Source: Candidatus Zhuqueibacterota bacterium (GTDB taxonomy: Bacteria; Zhuqueibacterota; Zhuqueibacteria; Zhuqueibacterales; Zhuqueibacteraceae). From it: a stretch of 40,304 nt of DNA. The stretch lies in contig QEVD01000055.1 in the NCBI GenBank assembly GCA_003576975.1, positions 1 through 40,304 of the forward strand, read 5' to 3'. The notes under the pieces are model-generated. The model was not told where the DNA came from. It searched no databases and saw only the letters and a list, made by a program, of their open reading frames with translations. The translations under genes and the position numbers were made by a program. Position 1 is the stretch's first letter; the number at the start of each line of letters is the position of its first letter. Below are positions 25,932-34,318 of this stretch, one piece after another.

Positions 25932-26657
25932 ATGATTTCGCCACGCTACAGCAAGCTTTTCTTTTTCACGACGACATTCTTGTTGAGCGGCTTGCATTTG
26001 CAGAATTGGGTTGGCGCGGATGCCAGTTTTACCGTGCAGCGCGTCGCCGTCAAAGGCAACTCGTTCTTGAGCGCTGAAACGATTTTAAAAACCGCGCAAG
26101 TGCCGCAAGGCGAGCGCACGTATCGCGTCGATGTTTCGCAAATCGAGGAGCAGCTCGAAACCTTGCCGTTTGTGGAAGAAGTGCAGGTCAGCCGCATTTT
26201 CCCCTCGACCGTCCAGATTTACGTCAAAGAACGCGAGGCGATCGCCCTGTTGAGCGCGAAAGGCCTAAGCCCGATTGCCGCCAACGGAGAAGTCTTGCCG
26301 CAAGTCGAAGCCGGCGTGCGCCTGGATTTGCCGGTGGTGTCCGGCGTGTCGTTCAAACAAGACGATTCCAAAAGAGTATTGTCAGAAGCAGGCAAATCTC
26401 TGTGTGATTTTATCAGCGTGTTGCGCGCACAAAATCCGGTGATGTATCACGACGTTTCCGAGTTTCATCTGGACGGCAAGGGCAATCTGGTCTTGTTTCT
26501 TTATTCTCACGGCGTTCCGGTTTATTTGGGCAAGCAGCAATGGTTGGAGCGCTGTGATCGTTTGCAAACCGTGTTGCAGCAATTGCCGCACAATGGAAAC
26601 GGCCTGGCCGCGATCGATTTGCGCTTTGAAAATCAAGTCGTGACGCGAAGAACATGA
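25932..26657 (+). CDS. ftsQ: Cell division protein FtsQ (POTRA domain)
   Basis: A 241-residue bitopic protein. A short cytoplasmic start is followed by a membrane helix (LFFFTTTFLLSGLHLQNWV) and then a POTRA domain at about residues 33-105 (FTVQRVAVKGNSFLSAETIL, then LPFVEEVQVSRIFPSTVQIYVKE, here in parts). A beta-rich C-terminal domain follows. FtsQ links the early FtsA-FtsZ ring to FtsL/FtsB and FtsW-FtsI in the periplasm. ATG 25932 has CGAGGAT upstream. Sequence conservation is low in this family; the POTRA motif and place before ftsA make the call safe. Confidence 0.93.
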   Translation: MISPRYSKLFFFTTTFLLSGLHLQNWVGADASFTVQRVAVKGNSFLSAETILKTAQVPQGERTYRVDVSQIEEQLETLPFVEEVQVSRIFPSTVQIYVKEREAIALLSAKGLSPIAANGEVLPQVEAGVRLDLPVVSGVSFKQDDSKRVLSEAGKSLCDFISVLRAQNPVMYHDVSEFHLDGKGNLVLFLYSHGVPVYLGKQQWLERCDRLQTVLQQLPHNGNGLAAIDLRFENQVVTRRT

Positions 26658-26732
26658 AGCCGGCGGCTGGTGTAGCGTTAAGGAATAACCAGCAACAGGC
26701 ATCTTAACCACAAGACTTTAGGAGACAATTTT

Positions 26733-27977
26733 ATGGTACTCGACTACATTTGCGCGCTGGACATCGGCACAACCAAAATTTGTGCGCTGATTGCCGAAGT
26801 CGATGAGCACGGCCAGCTCAAGATTATCGGCATGGGCACGGCGCCGTCCGAAGGGCTGCGCCGCGGTGTCGTCATCAATCTCGAACGCACGGTCAATTCC
26901 ATTCTGCGCGCGAAAAACGAGGCCGAGCGCATGGCCGGCGTCGAGATTCAAGCCGTTTACACCGGCATTGCCGGGGATCATATTCGCAGCGTCAACGGCC
27001 GCGGTGTGGTTGCGGTGACCGGCGAAGATCACGTCATCACGCTTGAAGATCGCCGCCGCGTGATCGATGCGGCGAAAGCGGTGGCGCTGCCGTTCGATCG
27101 CGAGATCATTCATATCTTACCGCAAGCTTATATTGTTGATGATCAACGCGGCATCGATGATCCCGTGGGCATGAGCGGCGTTCGCTTGGAAGCCGAGGTG
27201 CATATCGTCACCGGTGCGGTGACCTCGGCGCAGAATATCTGCCGCTGCATCGAACGCGCCGGCATGGTGGTGCAAGATCTCGTGCTTGAACCGCTGGCCT
27301 CGAGCTTCGCCACTCTGACGGACGACGAGAAAAATCTCGGCGTGGCGTTGTTGGATATCGGCGGCGGCACCACCGACATCGCAATGTTTTATGAAGGCTG
27401 TATTCGGCACACGGCCATTGTCGGACTCGGCGGCAAGAACATCACCAACGATTTGGCGCACGGCCTGCGCACGCCCATCGAGCGCGCGGAACTGCTCAAA
27501 ATCGCCTACGGCGCTGCCATTCACACGGACATCGAGCGCGACGATACCGTGGAAGTTTTCGGCGTCGGCGGCCGGCCGGCGCGCAAAGTCTCACGCCAGG
27601 TTTTGGTTGACATCATTCAACCGCGCGTCGAAGAGATTTTGGAGCTGACGCTGGCGGAGCTTAGAAAATCCGACTACTTCAAGCTCATGACGGCCGGCGC
27701 CGTTCTGACTGGCGGCTGCGCTATGTTGCCCGGCATCGTCGAGCTGACGGAGTCGATTTTCGATATGCCGGTCAAGCTCGGCATTCCCAACACCGTGAAT
27801 TCCGTGACTACGGAAGTGAACAAACCCAATCATGCCACCGGCGTCGGATTGGTGCTTTATGGCTATCAGCACAAAAATGATGTCGAAGGCTTGACCAGTC
27901 CGAATGAAACGCATTTGTTCGACAAGATCGCGGAACGTATGAAACGCTGGTTTGGCGTGGTGAACCGCGCGGCCTAG
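26733..27977 (+). CDS. ftsA: Cell division protein FtsA
   Basis: A 414-residue actin-like ATPase that tethers FtsZ filaments to the membrane and recruits later division proteins. ATG 26733 follows AGGAGACAATTTT. The phosphate-binding loops are ALDIGTTKICALIAE and LLDIGGGTTDIAMF, and the adenosine motif is LTGGCAMLPGI. The FtsA-specific 1C domain lies between them. The C-terminus (LFDKIAERMKRWFGVVNRA) is an amphipathic helix that should bind the membrane. Length is typical. It is separated from ftsZ by a palindromic repeat. Confidence 0.97.
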   Translation: MVLDYICALDIGTTKICALIAEVDEHGQLKIIGMGTAPSEGLRRGVVINLERTVNSILRAKNEAERMAGVEIQAVYTGIAGDHIRSVNGRGVVAVTGEDHVITLEDRRRVIDAAKAVALPFDREIIHILPQAYIVDDQRGIDDPVGMSGVRLEAEVHIVTGAVTSAQNICRCIERAGMVVQDLVLEPLASSFATLTDDEKNLGVALLDIGGGTTDIAMFYEGCIRHTAIVGLGGKNITNDLAHGLRTPIERAELLKIAYGAAIHTDIERDDTVEVFGVGGRPARKVSRQVLVDIIQPRVEEILELTLAELRKSDYFKLMTAGAVLTGGCAMLPGIVELTESIFDMPVKLGIPNTVNSVTTEVNKPNHATGVGLVLYGYQHKNDVEGLTSPNETHLFDKIAERMKRWFGVVNRAA

Positions 27978-27981
27978 TGAA

Positions 27982-28040
27982 GTAGTAGCGCCTTCAGGCG
28001 CTTGTTCTTAATCACTGAAGCCCCTGCAAGGGGCTACTAC
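27982..28040. repeat. Palindromic 59-bp element between ftsA and ftsZ
   Basis: GTAGTAGC at 27982-27989 pairs with GCTACTAC at 28033-28040. Inside are two further hairpins, GCGCC-TTCA-GGCGC and CCCC-TGCAA-GGGG, giving a three-way junction in RNA or a cruciform in DNA. It resembles REP-type intergenic repeats. It starts 4 bases after the ftsA stop and ends 17 bases before the ftsZ ribosome binding site. Confidence 0.75.
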
Positions 28041-28071
28041 GAACGAAGACTCTCAGCAAGGAGATTTCTCC

Positions 28072-29268
28072 ATGAACCTCAGATTGAATTTTGACGAAGG
28101 CAGCTTGATGGCGGCGCGCATGAAGGTGGTCGGTGTGGGCGGCGCCGGATGCAACGCCGTGAATCGCATGATCGCTGCCGGCTTGACAGGTGTTGATTTC
28201 GTCGCCATCAACACCGATATGCAAGCGCTCGACACCTCCAAATCGACGCAACGATTGCAAATCGGCAAAACCACCACGCGCGGCCTGGGCGCGGGCGCAG
28301 ATCCGGAAATCGGGCGCAAAGCCATTGAAGAAGATCGCGACATGGTGGCGGAAATTCTCGACGGTTGCGACATGGTCTTCGTCACCTGCGGCATGGGCGG
28401 CGGCACCGGTACGGGCGCTGCGCCAATCGTGGCGGAAATTGCCAAAGATCGCGGCGCGCTCACGGTCGCGATCGTCACCAAACCGTTCGTGTTTGAAGGC
28501 AACAAGCGTCTGAAACGCGCGGAAGAAGGTTTGCACGAGTTGAAACAGCGCGTCGACACCATGATCGTCATTCCGAATCAACGCCTGCTTTCGGTTGTGC
28601 CCAAAGGCACGCCGCTGGTTGAAGCCTTTCGCCAGGCGGATGACGTGTTATTGCACGCCACGAAAGGCATTTCGGATTTGATCTCGATTCCCGGCCTGGT
28701 CAATCTCGACTTTGCCGATGTGCGCACCGTCATGAGCGAGATGGGCGATGCCTTGATGGGCGCGGGCTTGGCGCGCGGCGAAGAGCGCGCGATTCAAGCG
28801 GCGCAACAAGCCATTTCAAGCCCTCTGCTCGAGGACATTTCGATTGCAGGCGCGCTCGGCGTTTTGGTGAATATCACCGGCGGCAGCAATATGACATTGC
28901 ATGAAGTGAACGATGCCGCCACCGTGGTTTCCGAAGCGGCGGGCAGCGACGCCAATGTGATCTTCGGCGCCGTCATCGATGAAAACATGGGCGACGAGGT
29001 GCGCGTTACTGTGATTGCCACAGGTTTTCGCCTCAATGGCCGCCATCCTTCTGCGAGCCGGCAGAATCGTGTTGCACGATTTTTTGACACAACCATTAAG
29101 GAACTCGACATCCCAACCTATCAGCGCCGCGAGAAGAACGGCCATAATGGGCACAATGGCCATAACGGGCACGCCGAACCGATCATTCGTCCTCTGGATG
29201 TTCCGATGCCTGATGCGCCGGCAGATTATGACGTGCCTGCGTTCTTGCGTAAGCGGATGGGTTCATAG
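28072..29268 (+). CDS. ftsZ: Cell division GTPase FtsZ
   Basis: A 398-residue tubulin-like GTPase that polymerises into the division ring. ATG 28072 follows AAGGAG at 28058-28063. [16 protein letters not shown] and the tubulin signature [13 protein letters not shown] bind [14 protein letters not shown] is the T7 loop that completes the GTPase site of the neighbouring subunit. The C-terminal linker contains four tandem Asn-Gly-His units (29137-29172). The final [14 protein letters not shown] is the conserved peptide that binds FtsA. Length is normal. Confidence 0.98.
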   Translation: MNLRLNFDEGSLMAARMKVVGVGGAGCNAVNRMIAAGLTGVDFVAINTDMQALDTSKSTQRLQIGKTTTRGLGAGADPEIGRKAIEEDRDMVAEILDGCDMVFVTCGMGGGTGTGAAPIVAEIAKDRGALTVAIVTKPFVFEGNKRLKRAEEGLHELKQRVDTMIVIPNQRLLSVVPKGTPLVEAFRQADDVLLHATKGISDLISIPGLVNLDFADVRTVMSEMGDALMGAGLARGEERAIQAAQQAISSPLLEDISIAGALGVLVNITGGSNMTLHEVNDAATVVSEAAGSDANVIFGAVIDENMGDEVRVTVIATGFRLNGRHPSASRQNRVARFFDTTIKELDIPTYQRREKNGHNGHNGHNGHAEPIIRPLDVPMPDAPADYDVPAFLRKRMGS

Positions 29269-29310
29269 TACGCTGTCGCGTTAAATTTGTAGGAACATTC
29301 TTTCAAAATG

Positions 29311-29340
29311 CCATTCCGGCGAATCTCGTGAAGTATTCGG
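29311..29340 (+). repeat. Dispersed repeat, CATTCC/AATCTTGTGAGG family, copy near ftsZ
   Basis: CCATTCCGGCGAATCTCGTG followed by AAGTATTCGG. It aligns with the copies at 10791-10820 and 12987-13074 with a few substitutions. GAAGTA/TACTTC just downstream can form a small hairpin. Confidence 0.5.
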
Positions 29341-29474
29341 CATCCGGCCCAGTACTTCATGGTTCCGCCGCGGCAGAGTTGTGGGATAGCAGGGCGAAGC
29401 TCGACTTGCTTTTCAAGGCAACAGCCCTCTATCGGTTGCAGATGCGTGCCATTTAAATAGCATGCTCATTTTTG

Positions 29475-29542
29475 AAACCGCGAATGAACGCGAATATTCG
29501 CCAATTTCAAAATTCGCGTTTATTGGCGCCCATTCGCGGTTT
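29475..29542. repeat. CGCGAAT-type inverted repeat, copy 2
   Basis: AAACCGCGAATG at 29475-29486 pairs perfectly with CATTCGCGGTTT at 29531-29542. Inner words AACGCGAAT/ATTCGCGTT and CGCCAAT/ATTGGCG are also inverted but would compete in folding. It is related to 16036-16101. Confidence 0.7.
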
Positions 29543-29775
29543 GTGAGATGGGCAATTTGTTCAAGCGAGAATCCTGGGCTGGCGAGAGAAGTACTGCGGC
29601 GAACTTAAATTTGATTACACGCGCACACGGTGAGTGAGTTGTACCACGGCTGACGGCCCTGCGATCTTCGCTGTTCCAGCAAATCGCGGGGCTGTCGTTT
29701 TTAAAAGGGCTTGCTTTTGTGGCGCGATTATGGCACTTTTCTCCCGCTGTTTGATTGCCGTTATTGCGAGAATGA

Positions 29776-29949
29776 CGCAACGCGGTTGGCGGCGTTTTTC
29801 GCGTGGATAGCAGCGGCTACGCCGCGGCGCAGGTGTTGCATCTCCCTCAAACCGGCGGGGATATTGCGGCGTTCGCCGTCACACGCGAACCGAAAGGCGG
29901 CAGCGCCAAACCGACATTGACGCAAATGCATCTGCTCGGTAAAGCGTGA
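29776..29949 (+). pseudogene. C-terminal remnant of a RskA-like anti-sigma factor
   Basis: A 58-codon frame between an in-frame stop (29773-29775) and TGA 29947-29949, with no start codon in place. It reads GGVFRVDSSGYAAAQV, then DIAAFAVTREPKGGS and PTLTQMHLLGKA. This matches the end of anti-sigma-K factor (RskA) domains, in which AAFAVTxEPxGGSxxPTGxxxLLG is typical. The rest of the gene and its sigma factor are missing, so it is a decayed fragment. Identification is from memory of the motif over a short stretch. Confidence 0.6.
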
Positions 29950-30079
29950 GCCTTGAACCGATTCATGCTTTCTTTCAGCCCGCCACGATCCCACTTAATA
30001 AAATGACTTCTACTTGCCTATTTCCTCTTTTGCAACGCTTATCAAAAATGAATGCCAGATCAATGAACAAAAAGTTACT

Positions 30080-30847
30080 ATGCGTACGCTCGTAAAATTT
30101 TTTGAAACGATTGCGCGCTTCGTTCTGTTTTGCGGTCGCTTCCTGCGTTGCCTCTCGCGGCCGTGGCAGGATTGGCATGAAACGCTGCGGCAGATGCACG
30201 AAATCGGCGAAATCGGCAGCAAATCGATTGTGCTCGTGGGCGTTTCGGGATTAGCGATCGGCATGGTGCTGGCGATGCAAACGAGCAGCACGCTGGCGCG
30301 TTTCGGCGGCCAAAGTTTGTTGCCGAGCATGATCGCTGTGGCGGTCTTGCGTGAAATCGGCCCCATCATTACGGCGCTGGTCGTTTCCGGGCGAGTGGGG
30401 GCCGGCATCGGCGCCGAGTTGGGCGCCATGCGCGTATCCGAGCAGATTGACGCCATGGAAGTTGCCGCGCTCGATCCGTTTCGCTATTTAGTCGCGACGC
30501 GCGTGCTGGCCGCGACTCTGATGCTGCCGGTGTTGACGATTTACGCAAATGCGCTGGCCTTGTTTGGCGGTTTTGTGGCGATGCGTGTCGAGGAGAACAT
30601 TTCATTGAAACTTTATTTTGATTCCGCTCTTCGTTTTCTTAATTTTCCCACCGTCGTGCCGGCGCTGGCAAAAACCGCGATTTTCGGGTTCATCATCGGT
30701 ACGATCGCTTGTTATCTTGGTTATAACACCACCGGCGGCACATACGGCGTGGGCCGCAGTGCCATGATTGCCGTGGTGGTGTCGTCCTTGTTGATTATCA
30801 TTGTCGATGTTGTGTTGGTCAAATTGACGATTATTTTGTTTGGATGA
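30080..30847 (+). CDS. mlaE: MlaE-family lipid ABC transporter permease
   Basis: A 255-residue inner-membrane permease of an MCE-type transporter that moves phospholipid or other lipids between inner and outer membranes. MlaE features are IGSKSIVLVGVSGLAIGMVLAMQ (in parts), SMIAVAVLREIGPIITALVVSGRVGAGIGAELG (in parts) and ATRVLAATLMLPVLTIYAN. About six hydrophobic segments fit the family. ATG 30080 gives normal length; upstream extension uses a weak TTG. No good ribosome binding site is seen. It is first of three genes with the ATPase and MCE protein. Confidence 0.94.
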   Translation: MRTLVKFFETIARFVLFCGRFLRCLSRPWQDWHETLRQMHEIGEIGSKSIVLVGVSGLAIGMVLAMQTSSTLARFGGQSLLPSMIAVAVLREIGPIITALVVSGRVGAGIGAELGAMRVSEQIDAMEVAALDPFRYLVATRVLAATLMLPVLTIYANALALFGGFVAMRVEENISLKLYFDSALRFLNFPTVVPALAKTAIFGFIIGTIACYLGYNTTGGTYGVGRSAMIAVVVSSLLIIIVDVVLVKLTIILFG

Positions 30848-30901
30848 TCAGAAGCTTCAACGAGTGAAGCGGGCTGGTTCAAGCTGGCTTGGTCTGCGGT
30901 C

Positions 30902-31633
30902 ATGATCGAAATAAGCAATCTGCATAAAGCCTTTGGCAAGCAGCTCGTTTTACGCGGAGTGAATTTATCCGTGCCCCGGACAACGGCGGTCGCGATTCTT
31001 GGCCGCAGCGGCAGCGGCAAAAGCGTGTTGTTGAAATGTATCGTGGGATTGGTGACGCCGGATCAGGGCAGCATTAAAATCGATGGCGAAGAAATTCTCG
31101 GATTGCCCGAGGCGGCATTAAATGCCGTGCGCAAGCGCATTGGCTATGTCTTTCAAAACGCCGCGTTATATGATTCCATGACGGTGGAAGAAAACCTTGC
31201 GTTTCATTTGGATCGTTATGCGAAATTGCCGCGCGCACAACGCCGCGATCTCATTCGAGAAAAGTTGAATTTTGTCGGCATGGCGGATGCAATGCACAAA
31301 TATCCCTCAGAGCTTTCGGGCGGCATGCAAAAACGCATCGGCCTCGCGCGCGCGCTGGTGCTGTCGCCGGAAATTATTTTGTATGATGAGCCGACTACGG
31401 GACTTGATCCTATCACCACGGCGGAGATTGACCGCCTGGCGGTGCGCTTGAATGAGGAAACCGGCGTCACCTCGATTGCCATCACGCACAGTCTGACCAG
31501 CGCCCGCCGCACCGCCGACCGGATTGCGGTGTTGCACGAAGGTGAAATCGTGGCCGAAGGTACGTTCCTTGAATTACAAAACCATGAACATTCGTTCGTG
31601 CGGCAATATTTTGCAAACTTAACCGGGGGATGA
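30902..31633 (+). CDS. mlaF: MlaF-family lipid ABC transporter ATPase
   Basis: A 243-residue ABC ATPase that powers the MlaE permease. Walker A is GRSGSGKSVLL, the Q-loop lies in YVFQNAALYDSMTV, the signature is LSGGMQKRIGLARAL, Walker B is IILYDEPTTGLDP and the H-loop His is in AITHSL. The Met in the signature and the SGKSVLLK loop are typical of Mla/Ttg2A ATPases. It starts 54 bp after mlaE and ends 7 bp before the MCE gene, so the three are co-transcribed. Confidence 0.95.
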   Translation: MIEISNLHKAFGKQLVLRGVNLSVPRTTAVAILGRSGSGKSVLLKCIVGLVTPDQGSIKIDGEEILGLPEAALNAVRKRIGYVFQNAALYDSMTVEENLAFHLDRYAKLPRAQRRDLIREKLNFVGMADAMHKYPSELSGGMQKRIGLARALVLSPEIILYDEPTTGLDPITTAEIDRLAVRLNEETGVTSIAITHSLTSARRTADRIAVLHEGEIVAEGTFLELQNHEHSFVRQYFANLTGG

Positions 31634-31640
31634 GTTATCT

Positions 31641-32843
31641 ATGAAAAAGAATAGACTATTTTTGCTGGGCTTGTTTACATTCGGCGGGCTGGTGCTGTTG
31701 GTGTGGGCCATTTTTTTGCTCGGCACAAAAAAGAAAATCTTCGAGCAGACGTTTCGCCTGGTTGTGCCGTTTGAAACGGTTGCCGGCCTGCGCGAAGGCT
31801 CGCCGGTGCGGCTTTCCGGCATTGACATTGGCGTCGTGGAAAAGATTGCCTTGCCCGAGGTTCCCGGCGCGAAAGTCGTTGTCGTCATGCGTTTGGATCA
31901 GAATGCGCAACGACTGATCCGTAAGGACGCCTTTGCCGTGATTGAAACCGAAGGGCTGGTCGGCAACAAAATCGTTTCACTCAAAGGCGGCTCGCTCAGC
32001 CAGCTTCATGTCAGTGATTACGATTCGATCAGCAGCCGCAGTCCCATCGATCTTTCCGCCATTCTTGGCAGTTTTGATGAAACCGCGCGCTATATGCAAT
32101 TGGTGACCGTAAGCCTTGACGGCATCACGTCAAAAATTCGCAGCGGTGAAGGCACGATCGGCAAGCTTGTCTATGACGAAGAATTTTATCATAATCTCGT
32201 TTCCATGACGGATCGCAGCGACTCCGCCTTTGCCGCGGCTTCGGCTGAAACCCGGCGGTTGGGAGAGTTGCTCACCAAGGTCTCCACATTGACGGATTCG
32301 ATTATCAGCCGCGTGGAAGCCGGCGAAGGCACGCTGGGCGCGTTGGTTTATAAAGATGATCTCTACGATTTGACTTATGAAACCGTGAGCAGCACGCGAG
32401 ACTCCCTCTCCGCGTTGATACATGACATGCGGCGCGGCCAGGGCCTGGTGGGAAGAATGATTTCGGATCAAGAGTTATCCGCGCAAGTCGATTCGTCGCT
32501 GCATCGCCTTGCGCGGTTGAATCAAGAGTTGGCAGAGTTGAGCCGGGTGGCGCGCGCTGGCGCTTTCAGTTTCGCTGAAAACATGGAGGCGCTCAAACAC
32601 AATTGGCTGTTCAAGGGTTATTTCGAGCGCCGTGGATTTTGGAGTCGCACGGAATTCGAAAAAAATTATGCCGAGCGCCAGCGTGAGCTGGCCGAACGCG
32701 AAACGCGTCTCGAAGAACATGAAAAAACCTTGAACGTGCAGTATCAACAATTGCAGGAATTGCACAAACAAGTGCAGAGGCGATTGCAGCAGGTCGAAGA
32801 GCTGGAAAGGAAACAGCGGGCGCAGAATGAACCGGAGCAATAG
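31641..32843 (+). CDS. mlaD: MCE-domain lipid transport protein (MlaD-like)
   Basis: A 400-residue protein. One N-terminal membrane helix (LFLLGLFTFGGLVLLVWAIFLL, about 5-26, in parts) is followed by one MCE domain at about residues 37-118 (VPFETVAGLREGSPVRLSGI and DAFAVIETEGLVGNKIVSLK). A long helical region follows, ending in a highly charged coiled coil (ERQRELAERETRLEEHEK). MCE proteins form hexameric rings or tubes that guide lipids across the periplasm. It is longer than proteobacterial MlaD (about 180 residues), as is common outside Proteobacteria. GEGT(I/L)G repeats near 165 and 225 are typical of such C-terminal regions. ATG 31641 follows GGGGGATGAG. Confidence 0.93.
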   Translation: MKKNRLFLLGLFTFGGLVLLVWAIFLLGTKKKIFEQTFRLVVPFETVAGLREGSPVRLSGIDIGVVEKIALPEVPGAKVVVVMRLDQNAQRLIRKDAFAVIETEGLVGNKIVSLKGGSLSQLHVSDYDSISSRSPIDLSAILGSFDETARYMQLVTVSLDGITSKIRSGEGTIGKLVYDEEFYHNLVSMTDRSDSAFAAASAETRRLGELLTKVSTLTDSIISRVEAGEGTLGALVYKDDLYDLTYETVSSTRDSLSALIHDMRRGQGLVGRMISDQELSAQVDSSLHRLARLNQELAELSRVARAGAFSFAENMEALKHNWLFKGYFERRGFWSRTEFEKNYAERQRELAERETRLEEHEKTLNVQYQQLQELHKQVQRRLQQVEELERKQRAQNEPEQ

Positions 32844-32907
32844 AGTTTCCGGCGCGCGGCTCCGCAAAAGCAACGCTTCGGGTGTATGTTGCTAATCAGT
32901 TTTGTCA

Positions 32908-33744
32908 ATGCCATCAACCATCATCAAGCCAAATCTAGCAATCATGCCTGTCCGAGATTTCCGCTTCGACACCCCGCAGCACAAATCCTCTTATGTGCAA
33001 GAAATGTTCAACCGCATCGCGCCGCGTTATGATTTGATGAACCGCCTCATGACGTTCGGACGCGATCAATCCTGGCGCAAACGCCTGATCCGGCATGCCG
33101 GAGTTTCGAAAAATGCCTTGGTTTTGGATATTGCCACCGGCACCGGCGACATTGCGTTGTCGGCGCGGGCCGCCGGCGCACGCGGCGTCATTGGCGCCGA
33201 TTTCAGCGGTGAAATGCTGGCGTATGCGCAGCGGAAAATTCAAAAAGAAAAAGGCCGCAGCGGTTATATCCATCTCGCGGTGGCCGACGGCTTGAAGCTG
33301 CCCTTTCCCGATGAAACATTTGACGCCGTGGTCACCGGATTTTCGTTGCGCAATGTCGCCCATCTTGATGCGTTCTTGCGTGAGATGGTGCGGGTGACGA
33401 AGCAAGGCGGCAAGGTTGCGAGTTTGGAAATCACGCGTCCGCGCCATCCCTGGTTTCGCCAGTTCTTTGCCTGGTATTTTGGAAAAATCGTTCCCCGCAT
33501 CGGCGCGCTGGTGTCCGGCCAAAAAGATGCTTATAGTTATCTGCCGCATTCCGTCGCCATTTTTGTCACACCCGAAGAATTGCGGGTGAGATTGGAAGAC
33601 GCCGGGTTGCATCATGCCCGCTTTGAAACCTTGATGTTCGGCAGCGTTTCGATTCACACCGGCGCAAAAATTCGCGCGACTGTGACTTCTCGCATAACCA
33701 CGACGAATACGCCCCCGAACACGATTTCCGCCAGGATGCGCTGA
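32908..33744 (+). CDS. ubiE: UbiE/MenG (COQ5) methyltransferase
   Basis: A roughly 278-residue SAM-dependent C-methyltransferase of quinone synthesis. It methylates demethylmenaquinol or the ubiquinol precursor; menaquinone is likelier in this group. Motifs are MFNRIAPRYDLMNRLMTFG, the SAM loop VLDIATGTGDIALSA, DFSGEMLAYA, VTGFSLRNVAHLDAFLREM and GQKDAYSYLPHSVAIF. The last is the UbiE family signature. The body ends with SVSIHTGAKI where relatives stop. About 20 further residues rich in Thr and Pro follow and may be a non-homologous extension. ATG 32908 or 32944 could be the start; neither has a clear ribosome binding site. Confidence 0.92.
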   Translation: MPSTIIKPNLAIMPVRDFRFDTPQHKSSYVQEMFNRIAPRYDLMNRLMTFGRDQSWRKRLIRHAGVSKNALVLDIATGTGDIALSARAAGARGVIGADFSGEMLAYAQRKIQKEKGRSGYIHLAVADGLKLPFPDETFDAVVTGFSLRNVAHLDAFLREMVRVTKQGGKVASLEITRPRHPWFRQFFAWYFGKIVPRIGALVSGQKDAYSYLPHSVAIFVTPEELRVRLEDAGLHHARFETLMFGSVSIHTGAKIRATVTSRITTTNTPPNTISARMR

Positions 33745-33882
33745 GTCGTGGCTCGAATCAAGAGTCGTTTCGTCAAAAGTTACAGCGCGATTTTATTTTC
33801 GATCTGAGGCGTTGTAATCCTTGCAATTCATGCCTGCCTTTAATACTTTTGCCCCAATTTTTAAGAAGGAGCTGCGCTTAGC

Positions 33883-34290
33883 GTGTTGGAAAAAATTGAC
33901 CATGTCGGCATTGCGGTGCGCGATCTGAAGCTTGCCACGGCGCGCTACACGATCTTGATGGCTGCACCGCCGCAACATGTTGAAGAAGTGGCGGGACAAA
34001 ACGTCAAAGTGGCGATGTTCGAGGTCGGCGAATCGCGCCTCGAGCTGCTCGCCGCAACCTCTCCGGATTCCACGATTGCGAAGTTTCTGGATAAACGCGG
34101 CGAAGGCATACATCATATTTGTTTCAAAGTCGCTGATTTGGATGCGATGGTGACGCGGCTGCGCCAGGAAGGCATGGAAATCTTGCCGGATGCCGGCGCA
34201 CCCGGCGCGGAAGGCAGCCGCATCGCATTTCTGCATCCGCGCAGCGCGGCCGGCGTTTTGATCGAGCTGGTCGAGAAAAAAACAGGCTGA
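33883..34290 (+). CDS. mce: Methylmalonyl-CoA epimerase
   Basis: A 135-residue VOC-fold metalloenzyme that interconverts (2R)- and (2S)-methylmalonyl-CoA, linking propionyl-CoA to succinyl-CoA. IDHVGIAVRDL supplies the first metal His7. ESRLELLAA, STIAKFLDKRGEGIHHICFKV (in parts) and HPRSAAGVLIELVEK match the family almost word for word. The start is GTG 33883 with AAGGAG about 11 bases upstream. No mutase or carboxylase gene is nearby in this window. The hydantoinase gene follows by 28 bp. Confidence 0.95.
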   Translation: MLEKIDHVGIAVRDLKLATARYTILMAAPPQHVEEVAGQNVKVAMFEVGESRLELLAATSPDSTIAKFLDKRGEGIHHICFKVADLDAMVTRLRQEGMEILPDAGAPGAEGSRIAFLHPRSAAGVLIELVEKKTG

Positions 34291-34318
34291 GAGGCTCCCT
34301 CTCGGGCGAGCATATCTT

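Larger units (their letters stand above)
29269..30079. other. Intergenic region after ftsZ with repeats and a gene remnant
   Basis: About 810 bp without an intact gene. It holds a CATTCC/AATCT-type repeat at 29311-29340, a CGCGAAT-type inverted repeat at 29475-29542 and the C-terminal remnant of an anti-sigma factor at 29776-29949. No terminator for ftsZ and no clear promoter for the downstream transporter were found. Confidence 0.6.

Noticed and set aside
27982-28040. The palindrome between ftsA and ftsZ as a rho-independent terminator
   Set aside because: No T-run follows either hairpin, and ftsZ lies directly downstream.
29137-29172. The tandem repeat in ftsZ as a slippage or phase-variation site
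   Set aside because: Units differ at synonymous positions and their length is a multiple of three, so slippage would not shift the frame.
29711-29920. A 69-codon plus-strand frame overlapping the anti-sigma remnant
   Set aside because: Its translation has no recognisable family; the overlapping frame matches the RskA-like tail much better.
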